A DNA stretch of 9,044 bases from NCBI GenBank assembly GCA_011372835.1, contig DSAJ01000118.1, positions 1-9,044 of the forward strand, in the 5' to 3' direction. Shown here one piece after another: positions 1 to 6,409 of the stretch (position 1 is the first letter of the stretch; the number at the start of each line of letters is the position of its first letter). Position numbers and translations under genes: made by a program. A model generated the notes under the pieces. The model did no database searches. It worked only from the letters and a program-made list of their open reading frames with translations, and was not told the DNA's origin. Source of the stretch: Methanomicrobia archaeon (GTDB lineage: Archaea > Methanobacteriota_B > Thermococci > Methanofastidiosales > NM3).

Positions 1-1
1 C

Positions 2-1027
2 ACCTATTGCGGTCGCCCCACCCTTCTCTATCATGCCGAGAACCTCTCTGCAAAGCTAGGGGGCGCCCAGATATACCTCAAGCGTGAGGACATGCTTCAC
101 GGCGGTGCGCACAAGATCAACAACACCGTCGGCCAGGCGCTCCTTGCCAATCACCTGGGAAAGCGTCGCCTCATCGCCGAGACGGGGGCAGGCCAGCACG
201 GCGTCGCCACCGCCATGGCGGGGGCGCTCATGGGGATGGAGACGGTCGTCTACATGGGAGAGAAGGACACGGTGCGCCAGCGTGCCAACGTGTTTCGCAT
301 GCAGCTGCTCGGTGCGCAGGTGGTGCCGGTCCTGACGGGGACGAGGACGCTAAAGGACGCCATAAACGAGGCCTTGCGCGACTGGGCGGGGTCGTTTTCC
401 ACGACGCACTACCTCATCGGGTCGGTCATGGGGCCCCATCCGTTCCCCGCCATGGTGCGCGACCTCCAGAGCGTCATCGGACGCGAGGCGCGCGAGCAGG
501 CGATCGAGCAGACGGGGTCGCTCCCCGATGCGGTCGTCGCATGTGTCGGTGGCGGCAGCAACGCCATGGGTATCTTCTACCCCTTCATCGATGACGATGT
601 CGACCTCGTCGGCGTCGAGGCTGCGGGCAAGGGCGTCGACACGCTCGAGCACTGCGCCACGATATCGCGCGGTGAGCGGGGCGTCTTTCACGGCATGCAT
701 TCCTACGTCCTGCAGGACAACGACGGCCAGATCAGGGGCACGCACAGCATATCGGCTGGGCTTGACTATCCTGGTGTGGGGCCCGAACACGCACATCTTG
801 CCGATATCGGCCGTGCGCGCTACGTGCATGCCACCGACGAGGAGACGCTGGCGGCGTTCAAGGCGCTCTCGGTGACAGAGGGCATCATCCCTGCTCTTGA
901 ATCGTCCCACGCACTTGCCCATGCCATGCGCATGGCACCGGGGATGGCGCGCGACGACGTGATCGTGGTGAATCTCTCGGGACGCGGCGACAAGGACCTC
1001 GAGATCGTGATGGAGGCGCTCGGATGA
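2..1027 (+). CDS. trpB: Tryptophan synthase beta chain, 5'-truncated by window edge
   Basis: PLP-dependent subunit that joins indole, channelled from TrpA, to L-serine to make tryptophan in the cytoplasm. The reading frame is open from base 2, so the true start lies upstream; 341 residues are visible and about 50 N-terminal residues of a usual ~390-400 are missing. Visible landmarks are YLKRED followed by GGAHKINN (the PLP Schiff-base lysine is codon 113-115), LIAETGAGQHG with the catalytic glutamate at 179-181, YMGEKDTVRQRANVFRM, GPHPFP, the PLP-phosphate loop GGGSNA at 548-565, and the C-terminal LSGRGDKD. These fit the TrpB1 class that pairs with TrpA rather than the stand-alone TrpB2 class. 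The stop overlaps the trpA start (ATGA, 1024-1027), so the two genes are translationally coupled. No key residue is missing in the visible part. Family assignment is secure. Confidence 0.97.
   Translation, partial: TYCGRPTLLYHAENLSAKLGGAQIYLKREDMLHGGAHKINNTVGQALLANHLGKRRLIAETGAGQHGVATAMAGALMGMETVVYMGEKDTVRQRANVFRMQLLGAQVVPVLTGTRTLKDAINEALRDWAGSFSTTHYLIGSVMGPHPFPAMVRDLQSVIGREAREQAIEQTGSLPDAVVACVGGGSNAMGIFYPFIDDDVDLVGVEAAGKGVDTLEHCATISRGERGVFHGMHSYVLQDNDGQIRGTHSISAGLDYPGVGPEHAHLADIGRARYVHATDEETLAAFKALSVTEGIIPALESSHALAHAMRMAPGMARDDVIVVNLSGRGDKDLEIVMEALG
1012..1016 (+). promoter_or_regulatory. Shine-Dalgarno of trpA inside trpB
   Basis: GGAGG ends 7 nt before the trpA ATG at 1024 and lies within the last codons of trpB. 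It fixes the trpA start at the ATGA overlap and shows that this genome uses strong Shine-Dalgarno signals for internal operon genes. Confidence 0.8.
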
Positions 1028-1791
1028 GGTTGAGACGTTCATTGATACCGTATATCACGGCAGGTGACCCCCATATGGGCGCGACGCTCGAGTTCATGCA
1101 CGTGCTCTCGCCCCATGCCGACATCATCGAGGTGGGCATGCCGTTTAGCGACCCCATCGCCGACGGTCCCGTGATACAGGCAGCCCATGCGAGGGCGCTT
1201 GAGGGCGGAGCAACAGTCGATGGCGTCTTCGAGACGTTACGTCGCTTTACCGATGTCGACGACACGCCGGTCGTGATGATGACCTACCACAACATCATCT
1301 ACCGGCGCGGCATCGAGCGATTCGCCGCCGATGCGCGCGAGGCGGGCGTTACCGGACTGCTCTCCGTCGACCTTCCCGTCGAGGAATCAGGCGCATTGTG
1401 CATGGCATGCGCCGATGCAGGCCTGGAGACCGTTTTCCTTGCAGCACCCAATACGTCTGATAATCGTCTTGCACGCATCGATGCTGCGACGACAGGGTAC
1501 GTCTACCTCGTTTCTCGATTCGGTACGACCGGCGTCTCACACGAAGTCTCAAGCGACCTGGGGACGTTCGTATCCAGGGCCCGTTCGATATGTTCAAATC
1601 CGTTTGCCGTGGGATTCGGCATCTCCACTCCGGCACATGTTGAGAAGGTGCTTGCCACGGGCGCTGACGGCGTCATCGTGGGCAGCGCGCTAGTGCGTTG
1701 CATCGAGGAACACGGTGCGACAGCGGGCACGGCGCTCGGTACCTGCATCAAGGACCTGTCACGAGGGTTACGCACGATCCATGGAGGATGA
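1024..1791 (+). CDS. trpA: Tryptophan synthase alpha chain
   Basis: TIM-barrel subunit that cleaves indole-3-glycerol phosphate to indole and glyceraldehyde-3-phosphate and passes indole to TrpB. At 255 residues it is slightly shorter than the ~268 of bacterial TrpA, as archaeal forms often are. It opens with LIPYITAGDP. The catalytic pair is present: Glu36 in IEVGMPFSDP and Asp47 in IADGPVIQ. Further landmarks are MTYHNIIYRRGIERF (~86-100), SVDLPVEE (~114-121), FLAAPNTSD (~137-145), YLVSRFGTTG (~160-169), and the phosphate-binding GFGISTP (~197-203) and GVIVGSALV (~215-223). The start is ATG 1024, inside the trpB stop overlap, with a strong GGAGG Shine-Dalgarno at 1012-1016 spaced 7 nt. It appears to be the last gene of a trp operon, since a promoter-like sequence and an unrelated gene follow. 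Confidence 0.97.
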   Translation: MRLRRSLIPYITAGDPHMGATLEFMHVLSPHADIIEVGMPFSDPIADGPVIQAAHARALEGGATVDGVFETLRRFTDVDDTPVVMMTYHNIIYRRGIERFAADAREAGVTGLLSVDLPVEESGALCMACADAGLETVFLAAPNTSDNRLARIDAATTGYVYLVSRFGTTGVSHEVSSDLGTFVSRARSICSNPFAVGFGISTPAHVEKVLATGADGVIVGSALVRCIEEHGATAGTALGTCIKDLSRGLRTIHGG

Positions 1792-1800
1792 ACCACCGCT

Positions 1801-1818
1801 GTTGCATATGCATGCAAC
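1801..1818. repeat. Perfect inverted repeat downstream of trpA
   Basis: GTTGCAT and ATGCAAC form a perfect 7-bp inverted repeat around a 4-nt ATGC centre, starting 10 nt after the trpA stop. It lies about 13 nt upstream of the TATA-like box of the next gene. It could be a regulator-binding operator or a small hairpin at the end of the trp transcript. There is no T-run directly after it, so a classical intrinsic terminator is not supported. The sequence shows the symmetry; a function is inferred. Confidence 0.45.
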
Positions 1819-1830
1819 ACGAAACGACAG

Positions 1831-1839
1831 ATATTTAAT
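1831..1839 (+). promoter_or_regulatory. Candidate archaeal TATA box for the toroid protein gene
   Basis: ATATTTAAT lies about 35 nt before ATG 1870. Archaeal transcription normally begins about 22-27 nt after the TATA centre, which places the start near 1857-1862. That is downstream of the alternative ATG at 1843 and just ahead of the Shine-Dalgarno at 1861-1865, and so supports ATG 1870 as the real start. The match is moderate and no clear BRE is visible. Confidence 0.4.
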
Positions 1840-1860
1840 CATATGTTTCCAATAGTACAT

Positions 1861-1865
1861 GGTGA
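1861..1865 (+). promoter_or_regulatory. Shine-Dalgarno deciding the start of the toroid gene
   Basis: GGTGA, matching the archaeal anti-Shine-Dalgarno, ends 4 nt before ATG 1870. The alternative in-frame ATG at 1843 has no such motif and would lie upstream of the predicted transcript start, so 1870 is preferred. Confidence 0.6.
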
Positions 1866-1869
1866 CATC

Positions 1870-2790
1870 ATGAAGTTCCTCCAGCGTAGCTCCTATCTCG
1901 CGGCCCGAAAATTCATCGACGACAACGCACGCCCGTTCGATGTCAAGCTGGCCGAGATGCATTTCGATGAGGGGTCCCCGTGCGCCGTGCTGCGGGAGCT
2001 CCAGAAGTTCCAAAATGACGACGGCGGATTCGGAGGCGGCATCGAGCTCGACTTCACACTACCCCTCTCATCGCCGATGGCGACCTCGGTGGGACTCCGA
2101 TATCTTGTGAATATCGACAAGGAAGAACAGGCACGACGCATGGTGCGCAGCGCCATCTCCTATCTCGAACGTGCTTTCGTGCCCGAGCGCAACGGATGGT
2201 ATGCCGTGCCATCGTCAGTGAACGACTATCCCCATGCGCCCTGGTGGCACTACGACGAGGAGGAGGGCCAGACCGTTATCGACAGGTCGTGGGGCAATCC
2301 CACCGCCGAGCTCATCGGCTACCTCTACCGCTACTGGGACATGGTCACAACGCTGCACGTCGAACATCTCCTCAACGATGCCGTGGCGTACTTCAACGAA
2401 AGGGAGGACTACGCATCGGAGCACGAGGTCTACTGCTTCATACGGCTCTACCACCTCGTTCCCGAGTCGATCGCCGCGAATCTCGAGGGGGCGATCACGC
2501 GTGCGGTAACACAGCTCGTCAACACCGACAGGGAGGCGTGGGAACACCATTACGTGCCGACCCCGCTCAGGTTCGTGCATGACCCCGATGGATCGCACTT
2601 CGGCATCGCCGACGACCTCATCGACGAGAATCTCGACTTTATCGTCGACACGCTCGAGCGATACGGCAAGGTCGAGCCCACGTGGTCGTGGGGCCAGTAC
2701 GAAGATGATTGGAAGGTCGTGCGCAGGTTGTGGACGGGCGTGCTCACCCTCGATGCGCTTCTTACGCTTGACCGATTCGATCGATCGTGA
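1870..2790 (+). CDS. Alpha/alpha-toroid (prenyltransferase/terpenoid-cyclase-fold-like) protein, function unknown
   Basis: Predicted soluble, acidic 306-residue protein with no signal peptide or membrane segment. Residues ~44-59 (LQKFQNDDGGFGGGIE) resemble the QW/DGGFG helix-turn units of squalene cyclase, prenyltransferase and related alpha/alpha toroids. A weaker unit follows at ~95-116 (ISYLERAF...NGWYAVPS). Other striking blocks are the Trp/His-rich APWWHYDEEE (~123-132), SWGNPTAELIGYLYRY (~140-155), and WSWGQYEDDW (~272-281) near the C-terminus. The pattern of APWW followed by NPTA recalls, from memory, uncharacterised toroid proteins also found in Firmicutes, so interdomain transfer is possible. 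I see no DxDD cyclase motif and no certain prenyltransferase zinc ligands, so enzymatic activity is unproven. The gene has its own promoter-like TATA and a Shine-Dalgarno, so it is probably monocistronic. An alternative start at 1843 would add nine residues. Confidence 0.85.
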   Translation: MKFLQRSSYLAARKFIDDNARPFDVKLAEMHFDEGSPCAVLRELQKFQNDDGGFGGGIELDFTLPLSSPMATSVGLRYLVNIDKEEQARRMVRSAISYLERAFVPERNGWYAVPSSVNDYPHAPWWHYDEEEGQTVIDRSWGNPTAELIGYLYRYWDMVTTLHVEHLLNDAVAYFNEREDYASEHEVYCFIRLYHLVPESIAANLEGAITRAVTQLVNTDREAWEHHYVPTPLRFVHDPDGSHFGIADDLIDENLDFIVDTLERYGKVEPTWSWGQYEDDWKVVRRLWTGVLTLDALLTLDRFDRS

Positions 2791-2840
2791 CCCATTAGCG
2801 TATGATGGTCCCAAAGTGCAATTTCCCCCAAATATGCTCT

Positions 2841-2863
2841 TCGAGCCGATAAATGGCTGTCGA
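2841..2863. repeat. Bulged inverted repeat upstream of the kinase gene
   Basis: TCGAGCC pairs with GGCT-(GT)-CGA: AGCC (2844-2847) and GGCT (2855-2858) enclose a 7-nt AT-rich loop, and TCG/CGA extends the stem beyond a two-base bulge. It lies 51 nt past the toroid gene stop and ~37 nt before the kinase TATA box. It may be an operator or transcript-end hairpin. The stem is short, so chance is possible. Confidence 0.3.
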
Positions 2864-2877
2864 GGGCATTGGTGCCC
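2864..2877. terminator. Hairpin GGGCA-TTGG-TGCCC, possible terminator of the toroid gene or operator
   Basis: A perfect 5-bp GC-rich stem with a 4-nt loop directly abuts the preceding inverted repeat. A run of six T follows at 2897-2902, 19 nt later, merging into the TATA box of the next gene. Archaeal termination depends mainly on T-tracts, so the T-run could terminate the upstream transcript. The hairpin itself may be incidental or a regulator site. Confidence 0.3.
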
Positions 2878-2899
2878 AAAAAGATGAAAACAATCCTTT

Positions 2900-2910
2900 T
2901 TTATATAAAG
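2900..2910 (+). promoter_or_regulatory. TATA box of the kinase gene; leaderless start predicted
   Basis: TTTATATAAAG is a near-consensus archaeal TATA box centred ~24 nt before ATG 2929. Normal spacing puts the transcription start on or within a few bases of that ATG. No Shine-Dalgarno-like sequence is present between the box and the ATG (the stretch is AT-rich). Together these predict leaderless mRNA. A second TATA-like stretch at 2913-2921 is too close to the ATG to direct a transcript including it. Confidence 0.6.
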
Positions 2911-2928
2911 TCGTATATAATTTAACTT

Positions 2929-5900
2929 ATGGATGCATATATTCGTCTTCTCCATGTAGAGAACGATCCTGATTATGTTGAAATGTTCCAATTCCAGATG
3001 ACCCATCAGGCACACAAGTATGGCGACATGCCGATTCGTTTCGATGTTGCCGGGACCATCGCCGAGGCGAAAGAGCGCCTCGACCATCACGTGTACGACT
3101 GCGTGCTTTGCGACTATCAGCTGCCTGATGGCAACGGTCTTGACCTTTTGCGATTCTTTCGTGCTCGTCACACCTTTCGACCATTCATCATGCTCACAGG
3201 GCAGGGCGACGAGGACATTGCACGCGAGACGTTCAAGTCCGGGGCAAATGATTACTTTCCTAAGGACAGCGAGTTCGCATCATACGACCGCATCTATAAC
3301 TCCGTCCTCACGCAGATCAGGTACTTTGAGGAGGGGTGCATGCGGGCGGATGTCGAATCGAGGCTACGGGAGGAAAAGAAATGGACCCGCACTTACTTCT
3401 CTCTGGCCGATGTCATCGTAATAGCATTTGATGCCGACGGCAGGCTTACCCATATCAACCGCGCTGGTCAGCATGTGCTTGGTTACTCGATCGATGAGTT
3501 AGTGGGCAAATCGTTTGTTGGGCGCGTCCAACCCAACCATGTGAGAGAAGGTGTGAGGGCCGTCTTTGAGCGATTGCGCAACAGTGGGCCCGATACCGTG
3601 ATCACGAGCGAGAACGACGTCGTTACCAAGGATGGCACGGTGCGCACCATCATGTGGCGAAACTCTACCATCCGTACCGATGACGGCACTGTCGTCGGGT
3701 ATATCTGTTCAGGCATCGACATCACGGACAGGATCGAGACGTTACGGAAGCTGCAGGAAAAGGAGCAGTGGTTCGAAACGTTTCTCAACGAACTCCCCCA
3801 CCCCGCGTTCATCAAGGGCGCCGACCTTCGCTATCTCTTTGTCAACGAAGCATACTGCGCGTTCATTGGAAGGCAACGGGAAGACATCCTCGGCAAAACT
3901 GCCGAAGAACTGTTGTCCGACCCCTTGGCATGTCAATGTGTAGAGAGCGACAGGCAGGCGCTCATGCATGGAAAGTCAGGCCCTCGCACCAGGATAGCAG
4001 GTGACAGGGTGTATGAGGCGCACAAGTTCCTCCTTAAACAGGCGGATGGGAACGATGTCATCGGCGGGTTTCTACGCAACATCACTAAAGACCGCGCAAA
4101 CGAAGTGATTTATGCCAAGCTTGAGGCTGGCCTTGACTCGTTGCCCCATGCTGTAGTTATTACGGACGAAAAGGGAGCCATATCCTTTGCCAATCGCGCA
4201 TTCTCCGAACTGATGGGCGTCCCGCACGGTCGCGATATGTGCAGCAAGGATATCTGCGAGCTCTGGGATGATCCAGGTGAGGCACACGATGCGATCTCTT
4301 GTGCGTGTGGCGACGGATTATGGAGCGGCGATGCATATCTGCGACGATTCGACGGAGAGGCCGCTTCGTTCAATGTTGTACTTAGCAGGCTTCATGTGGT
4401 ACAAGACACCGTCGACGGCCTGTGCATGACGGTCGAGGCACGCTCTAGCAGGTCGGTCCCGGAAGCATATCTTTCCGATACGCTTGAACGTTCCAGGAAA
4501 CGTGAAAACGAGGTCTCCTCGCTCCTCGAAGCTGCACACGCCGTCATGGACTTCGAACGCCATCGGGACTTCGAACGCACTGCCCATGCCATATTCGACC
4601 ATGCACGCGAGCTCATCGGCGCCACGGCAGGATACATTGCCCTGCTGACTGAGGATGGGACGAACAACGAGGTGCTGTTCCTCGAATCAGGCAACACCGA
4701 ATGCACCGTCGACCCGACCCTGCCCATGCCGATCCGCGGATTCCGCGGCGAGGTCTACCGCACCGGGAAGGCGATGTATGACAATGAATTTTCCCACAGT
4801 GCGTGGACGTCATTGCTTCCCGAGGGGCACTCGCCGCTTGAAAACGTCCTGTTCGCCCCACTTTCCATTGAGGGAGCAATCGTTGGACTCATGGGCCTTT
4901 CGAACAAGGAAGGCGGATTTACCGACAACGATGCGCGCCTTGCCGCCACGTTTGCCGACCTGATCGCGGTAGCGCTGGCAAACAGCCGCGCCCTTGAAAA
5001 GCTTGAACGAAGCGAACATCGATTCCGGACGCTGTTTGACGCGGCAAACGACGCCCTCTTCATCCACGACCTCAATGGGACGTTTCTCGAGGCGAACGAA
5101 ACGGCACGTCGCCGACTGGGCTACTCCTTAGAGGAGTTTTTGGCCATGACCCCCTCGGATATCGATGCGCCGGAATACAAAGCACAGCTTGGAGAAAAGA
5201 TCGAAGAGCTGCTGGACCGTGGCAGCATGTTTTTCGAGACCGAACACGTGACAAAAGACGGTCACAGGATCCCCACCGAGCTGAGCAGCAGGCTCATCGA
5301 GTTTGATGGAAGGCATGCCATATTGAGCATAGCGCGCGACATCACCGAGCGCAAGCAGATGGAGCAACGGCTGCAGCGGGAGAAACGATTCCTGGACTCG
5401 GTCATAGAAACGGCAAACTCGCTCATCATAGGCCTAGATGCGAAAGGTAAAATATTCCTTTTCAACAAGAAATGCGAGGAAATGCTTGGCATTAGCAGAG
5501 ATGACGTCATTGGTCACAACTGGGTCGAGGAGTTCATCCCCCCATCATTTCGCGATGAGCTGTATACGATCATGAACAAGACGTTTCAGGATGGCCACAC
5601 AGTGTATTCCAATCCGGTGCTTACGCCCAAGGGCGAACGCCTCATACTGTGGAACAACGTATTGCGTGAGGGCGAATCGGGGCAGCTCATCGTTGCGATA
5701 GGGCTCGATGTCACCGAGGAGCGTTTAGCCAAAGAGCAGGCCGAAAAGCTCATCGAGACGCTTCGCATAGTGAACAAGATCCTGCGCCACGACATATCAA
5801 ACGACCTCTCTATCATCAACGGTACAATAGACCTTTACATGAAAACTGGTGACAGTGAGGCATTGGAGCGGGCCATGCGCTCGACCACGCGCAGCATTGA

Positions 5901-6378
5901 CCTCATCAAAAGGATGAAGGGATTCGAGACATATCTCTCATCGGGCGACCTCACACCGGTATCACTTGGTGAGACGATACGGGACGTCGCCTCCTCCTAT
6001 GGTGACATCGATGTCCGCACCGAGGGTGACTGTATCGTCTATGCTGACGATAGCCTCCCTTCCGTGATGGACAACCTGATAAGCAACGCGCATGTGCATG
6101 GCGGCGCTGACCGGGTCGACATCACCATACAGCCCAGGGACACGTGGTGCGACATCAGGGTTGCCGATAATGGTGCTGGCATACCTGCCGACATCAGGGA
6201 CAAGGTCTTTGAAGAGGAGTTCTCCTACGGGCCCCACAGACACACGGGTCTGGGGCTCTTCATCGCATCCGAGGTCATCAAGCGCTATGGCGGCGCTATT
6301 AGTGTGCATGACAACGATCCCGGGGCGGTGTTTGTCATCACGCTTCGCCGTGCCGTGCCCGCTTCAGAAGATACATAA
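2929..6378 (+). CDS. Large sensor histidine kinase: REC-PAS-PAS-PAS-GAF-PAS-PAS-DHp-HATPase
   Basis: Predicted cytoplasmic 1149-residue signal-transduction kinase without membrane segments. Residues ~1-130 are a receiver domain with acidic pocket E11/D13, phospho-acceptor D62 (DCVLCDYQLPDGNG), switch T90 and K112. PAS1 is ~152-270, ending SGIDITDR. PAS2 is ~281-388. PAS3 is ~395-503 and holds a cysteine cluster (C438, C443, C458, C460). A short coil leads to a GAF domain at ~531-688 (GFRGEVYRTGK; FAPLSIEGAIVGLMGLSNK). PAS4 is ~693-810, ending ARDITERK, and PAS5 ~815-930. The DHp carries the phosphorylatable H954 in LRHDISNDL. The ATPase domain has N-box N1049-N1053, G1 DNGAGIP (1080-1086), F-box VFEEEFSYG (1093-1101) and G2 TGLGLF. 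All catalytic residues look intact, so it should be active. No response-regulator or output gene is adjacent, so its partner and ligand are unknown. The start ATG fits the TATA spacing. Confidence 0.95.
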   Translation: MDAYIRLLHVENDPDYVEMFQFQMTHQAHKYGDMPIRFDVAGTIAEAKERLDHHVYDCVLCDYQLPDGNGLDLLRFFRARHTFRPFIMLTGQGDEDIARETFKSGANDYFPKDSEFASYDRIYNSVLTQIRYFEEGCMRADVESRLREEKKWTRTYFSLADVIVIAFDADGRLTHINRAGQHVLGYSIDELVGKSFVGRVQPNHVREGVRAVFERLRNSGPDTVITSENDVVTKDGTVRTIMWRNSTIRTDDGTVVGYICSGIDITDRIETLRKLQEKEQWFETFLNELPHPAFIKGADLRYLFVNEAYCAFIGRQREDILGKTAEELLSDPLACQCVESDRQALMHGKSGPRTRIAGDRVYEAHKFLLKQADGNDVIGGFLRNITKDRANEVIYAKLEAGLDSLPHAVVITDEKGAISFANRAFSELMGVPHGRDMCSKDICELWDDPGEAHDAISCACGDGLWSGDAYLRRFDGEAASFNVVLSRLHVVQDTVDGLCMTVEARSSRSVPEAYLSDTLERSRKRENEVSSLLEAAHAVMDFERHRDFERTAHAIFDHARELIGATAGYIALLTEDGTNNEVLFLESGNTECTVDPTLPMPIRGFRGEVYRTGKAMYDNEFSHSAWTSLLPEGHSPLENVLFAPLSIEGAIVGLMGLSNKEGGFTDNDARLAATFADLIAVALANSRALEKLERSEHRFRTLFDAANDALFIHDLNGTFLEANETARRRLGYSLEEFLAMTPSDIDAPEYKAQLGEKIEELLDRGSMFFETEHVTKDGHRIPTELSSRLIEFDGRHAILSIARDITERKQMEQRLQREKRFLDSVIETANSLIIGLDAKGKIFLFNKKCEEMLGISRDDVIGHNWVEEFIPPSFRDELYTIMNKTFQDGHTVYSNPVLTPKGERLILWNNVLREGESGQLIVAIGLDVTEERLAKEQAEKLIETLRIVNKILRHDISNDLSIINGTIDLYMKTGDSEALERAMRSTTRSIDLIKRMKGFETYLSSGDLTPVSLGETIRDVASSYGDIDVRTEGDCIVYADDSLPSVMDNLISNAHVHGGADRVDITIQPRDTWCDIRVADNGAGIPADIRDKVFEEEFSYGPHRHTGLGLFIASEVIKRYGGAISVHDNDPGAVFVITLRRAVPASEDT

Positions 6379-6386
6379 AGGTGGTG
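6379..6386 (+). promoter_or_regulatory. Shine-Dalgarno-like AGGTGGTG after the kinase stop
   Basis: This purine-rich motif begins immediately after the kinase TAA (6376-6378). It is well spaced (5 nt) for an in-frame ATC codon at 6392, but lies 23 nt ahead of the first plausible canonical start, TTG 6410. It suggests translation of the next gene may begin near 6392 or be coupled to the kinase. Confidence 0.4.
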
Positions 6387-6409
6387 TCTTCATCAAACAA
6401 CAGTCACTA

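Noticed and set aside
350..1042. 230-codon open frame on the minus strand opposite trpB
   Set aside because: It lies wholly antisense to a highly conserved trpB segment, has no recognisable protein motif, and is explained by codon bias.
1843..1869. Earlier ATG start for the toroid protein
   Set aside because: It has no Shine-Dalgarno and lies upstream of the transcript start predicted from the TATA-like box at 1831-1839; ATG 1870 has GGTGA ahead of it.
2215..3171. 318-codon open frame on the minus strand across the toroid gene, the promoter gap and the start of the kinase gene
   Set aside because: It is antisense to two well-supported genes and to their intergenic promoter, its product is low-complexity-like without a recognisable domain, and GC-rich codon bias readily leaves antisense frames open.
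3742..4004. Several short frames on both strands within the PAS2 region of the kinase
   Set aside because: The kinase frame is continuous with PAS homology throughout; the short frames have no motif or ribosome site.
6092..6409. In-frame upstream extension of the DUF1624 gene to an ATG at 6092
   Set aside because: The extension would overlap the conserved ATPase domain of the kinase by nearly 290 nt and encodes Ser/Thr/Pro-rich sequence unlike the family N-terminus.
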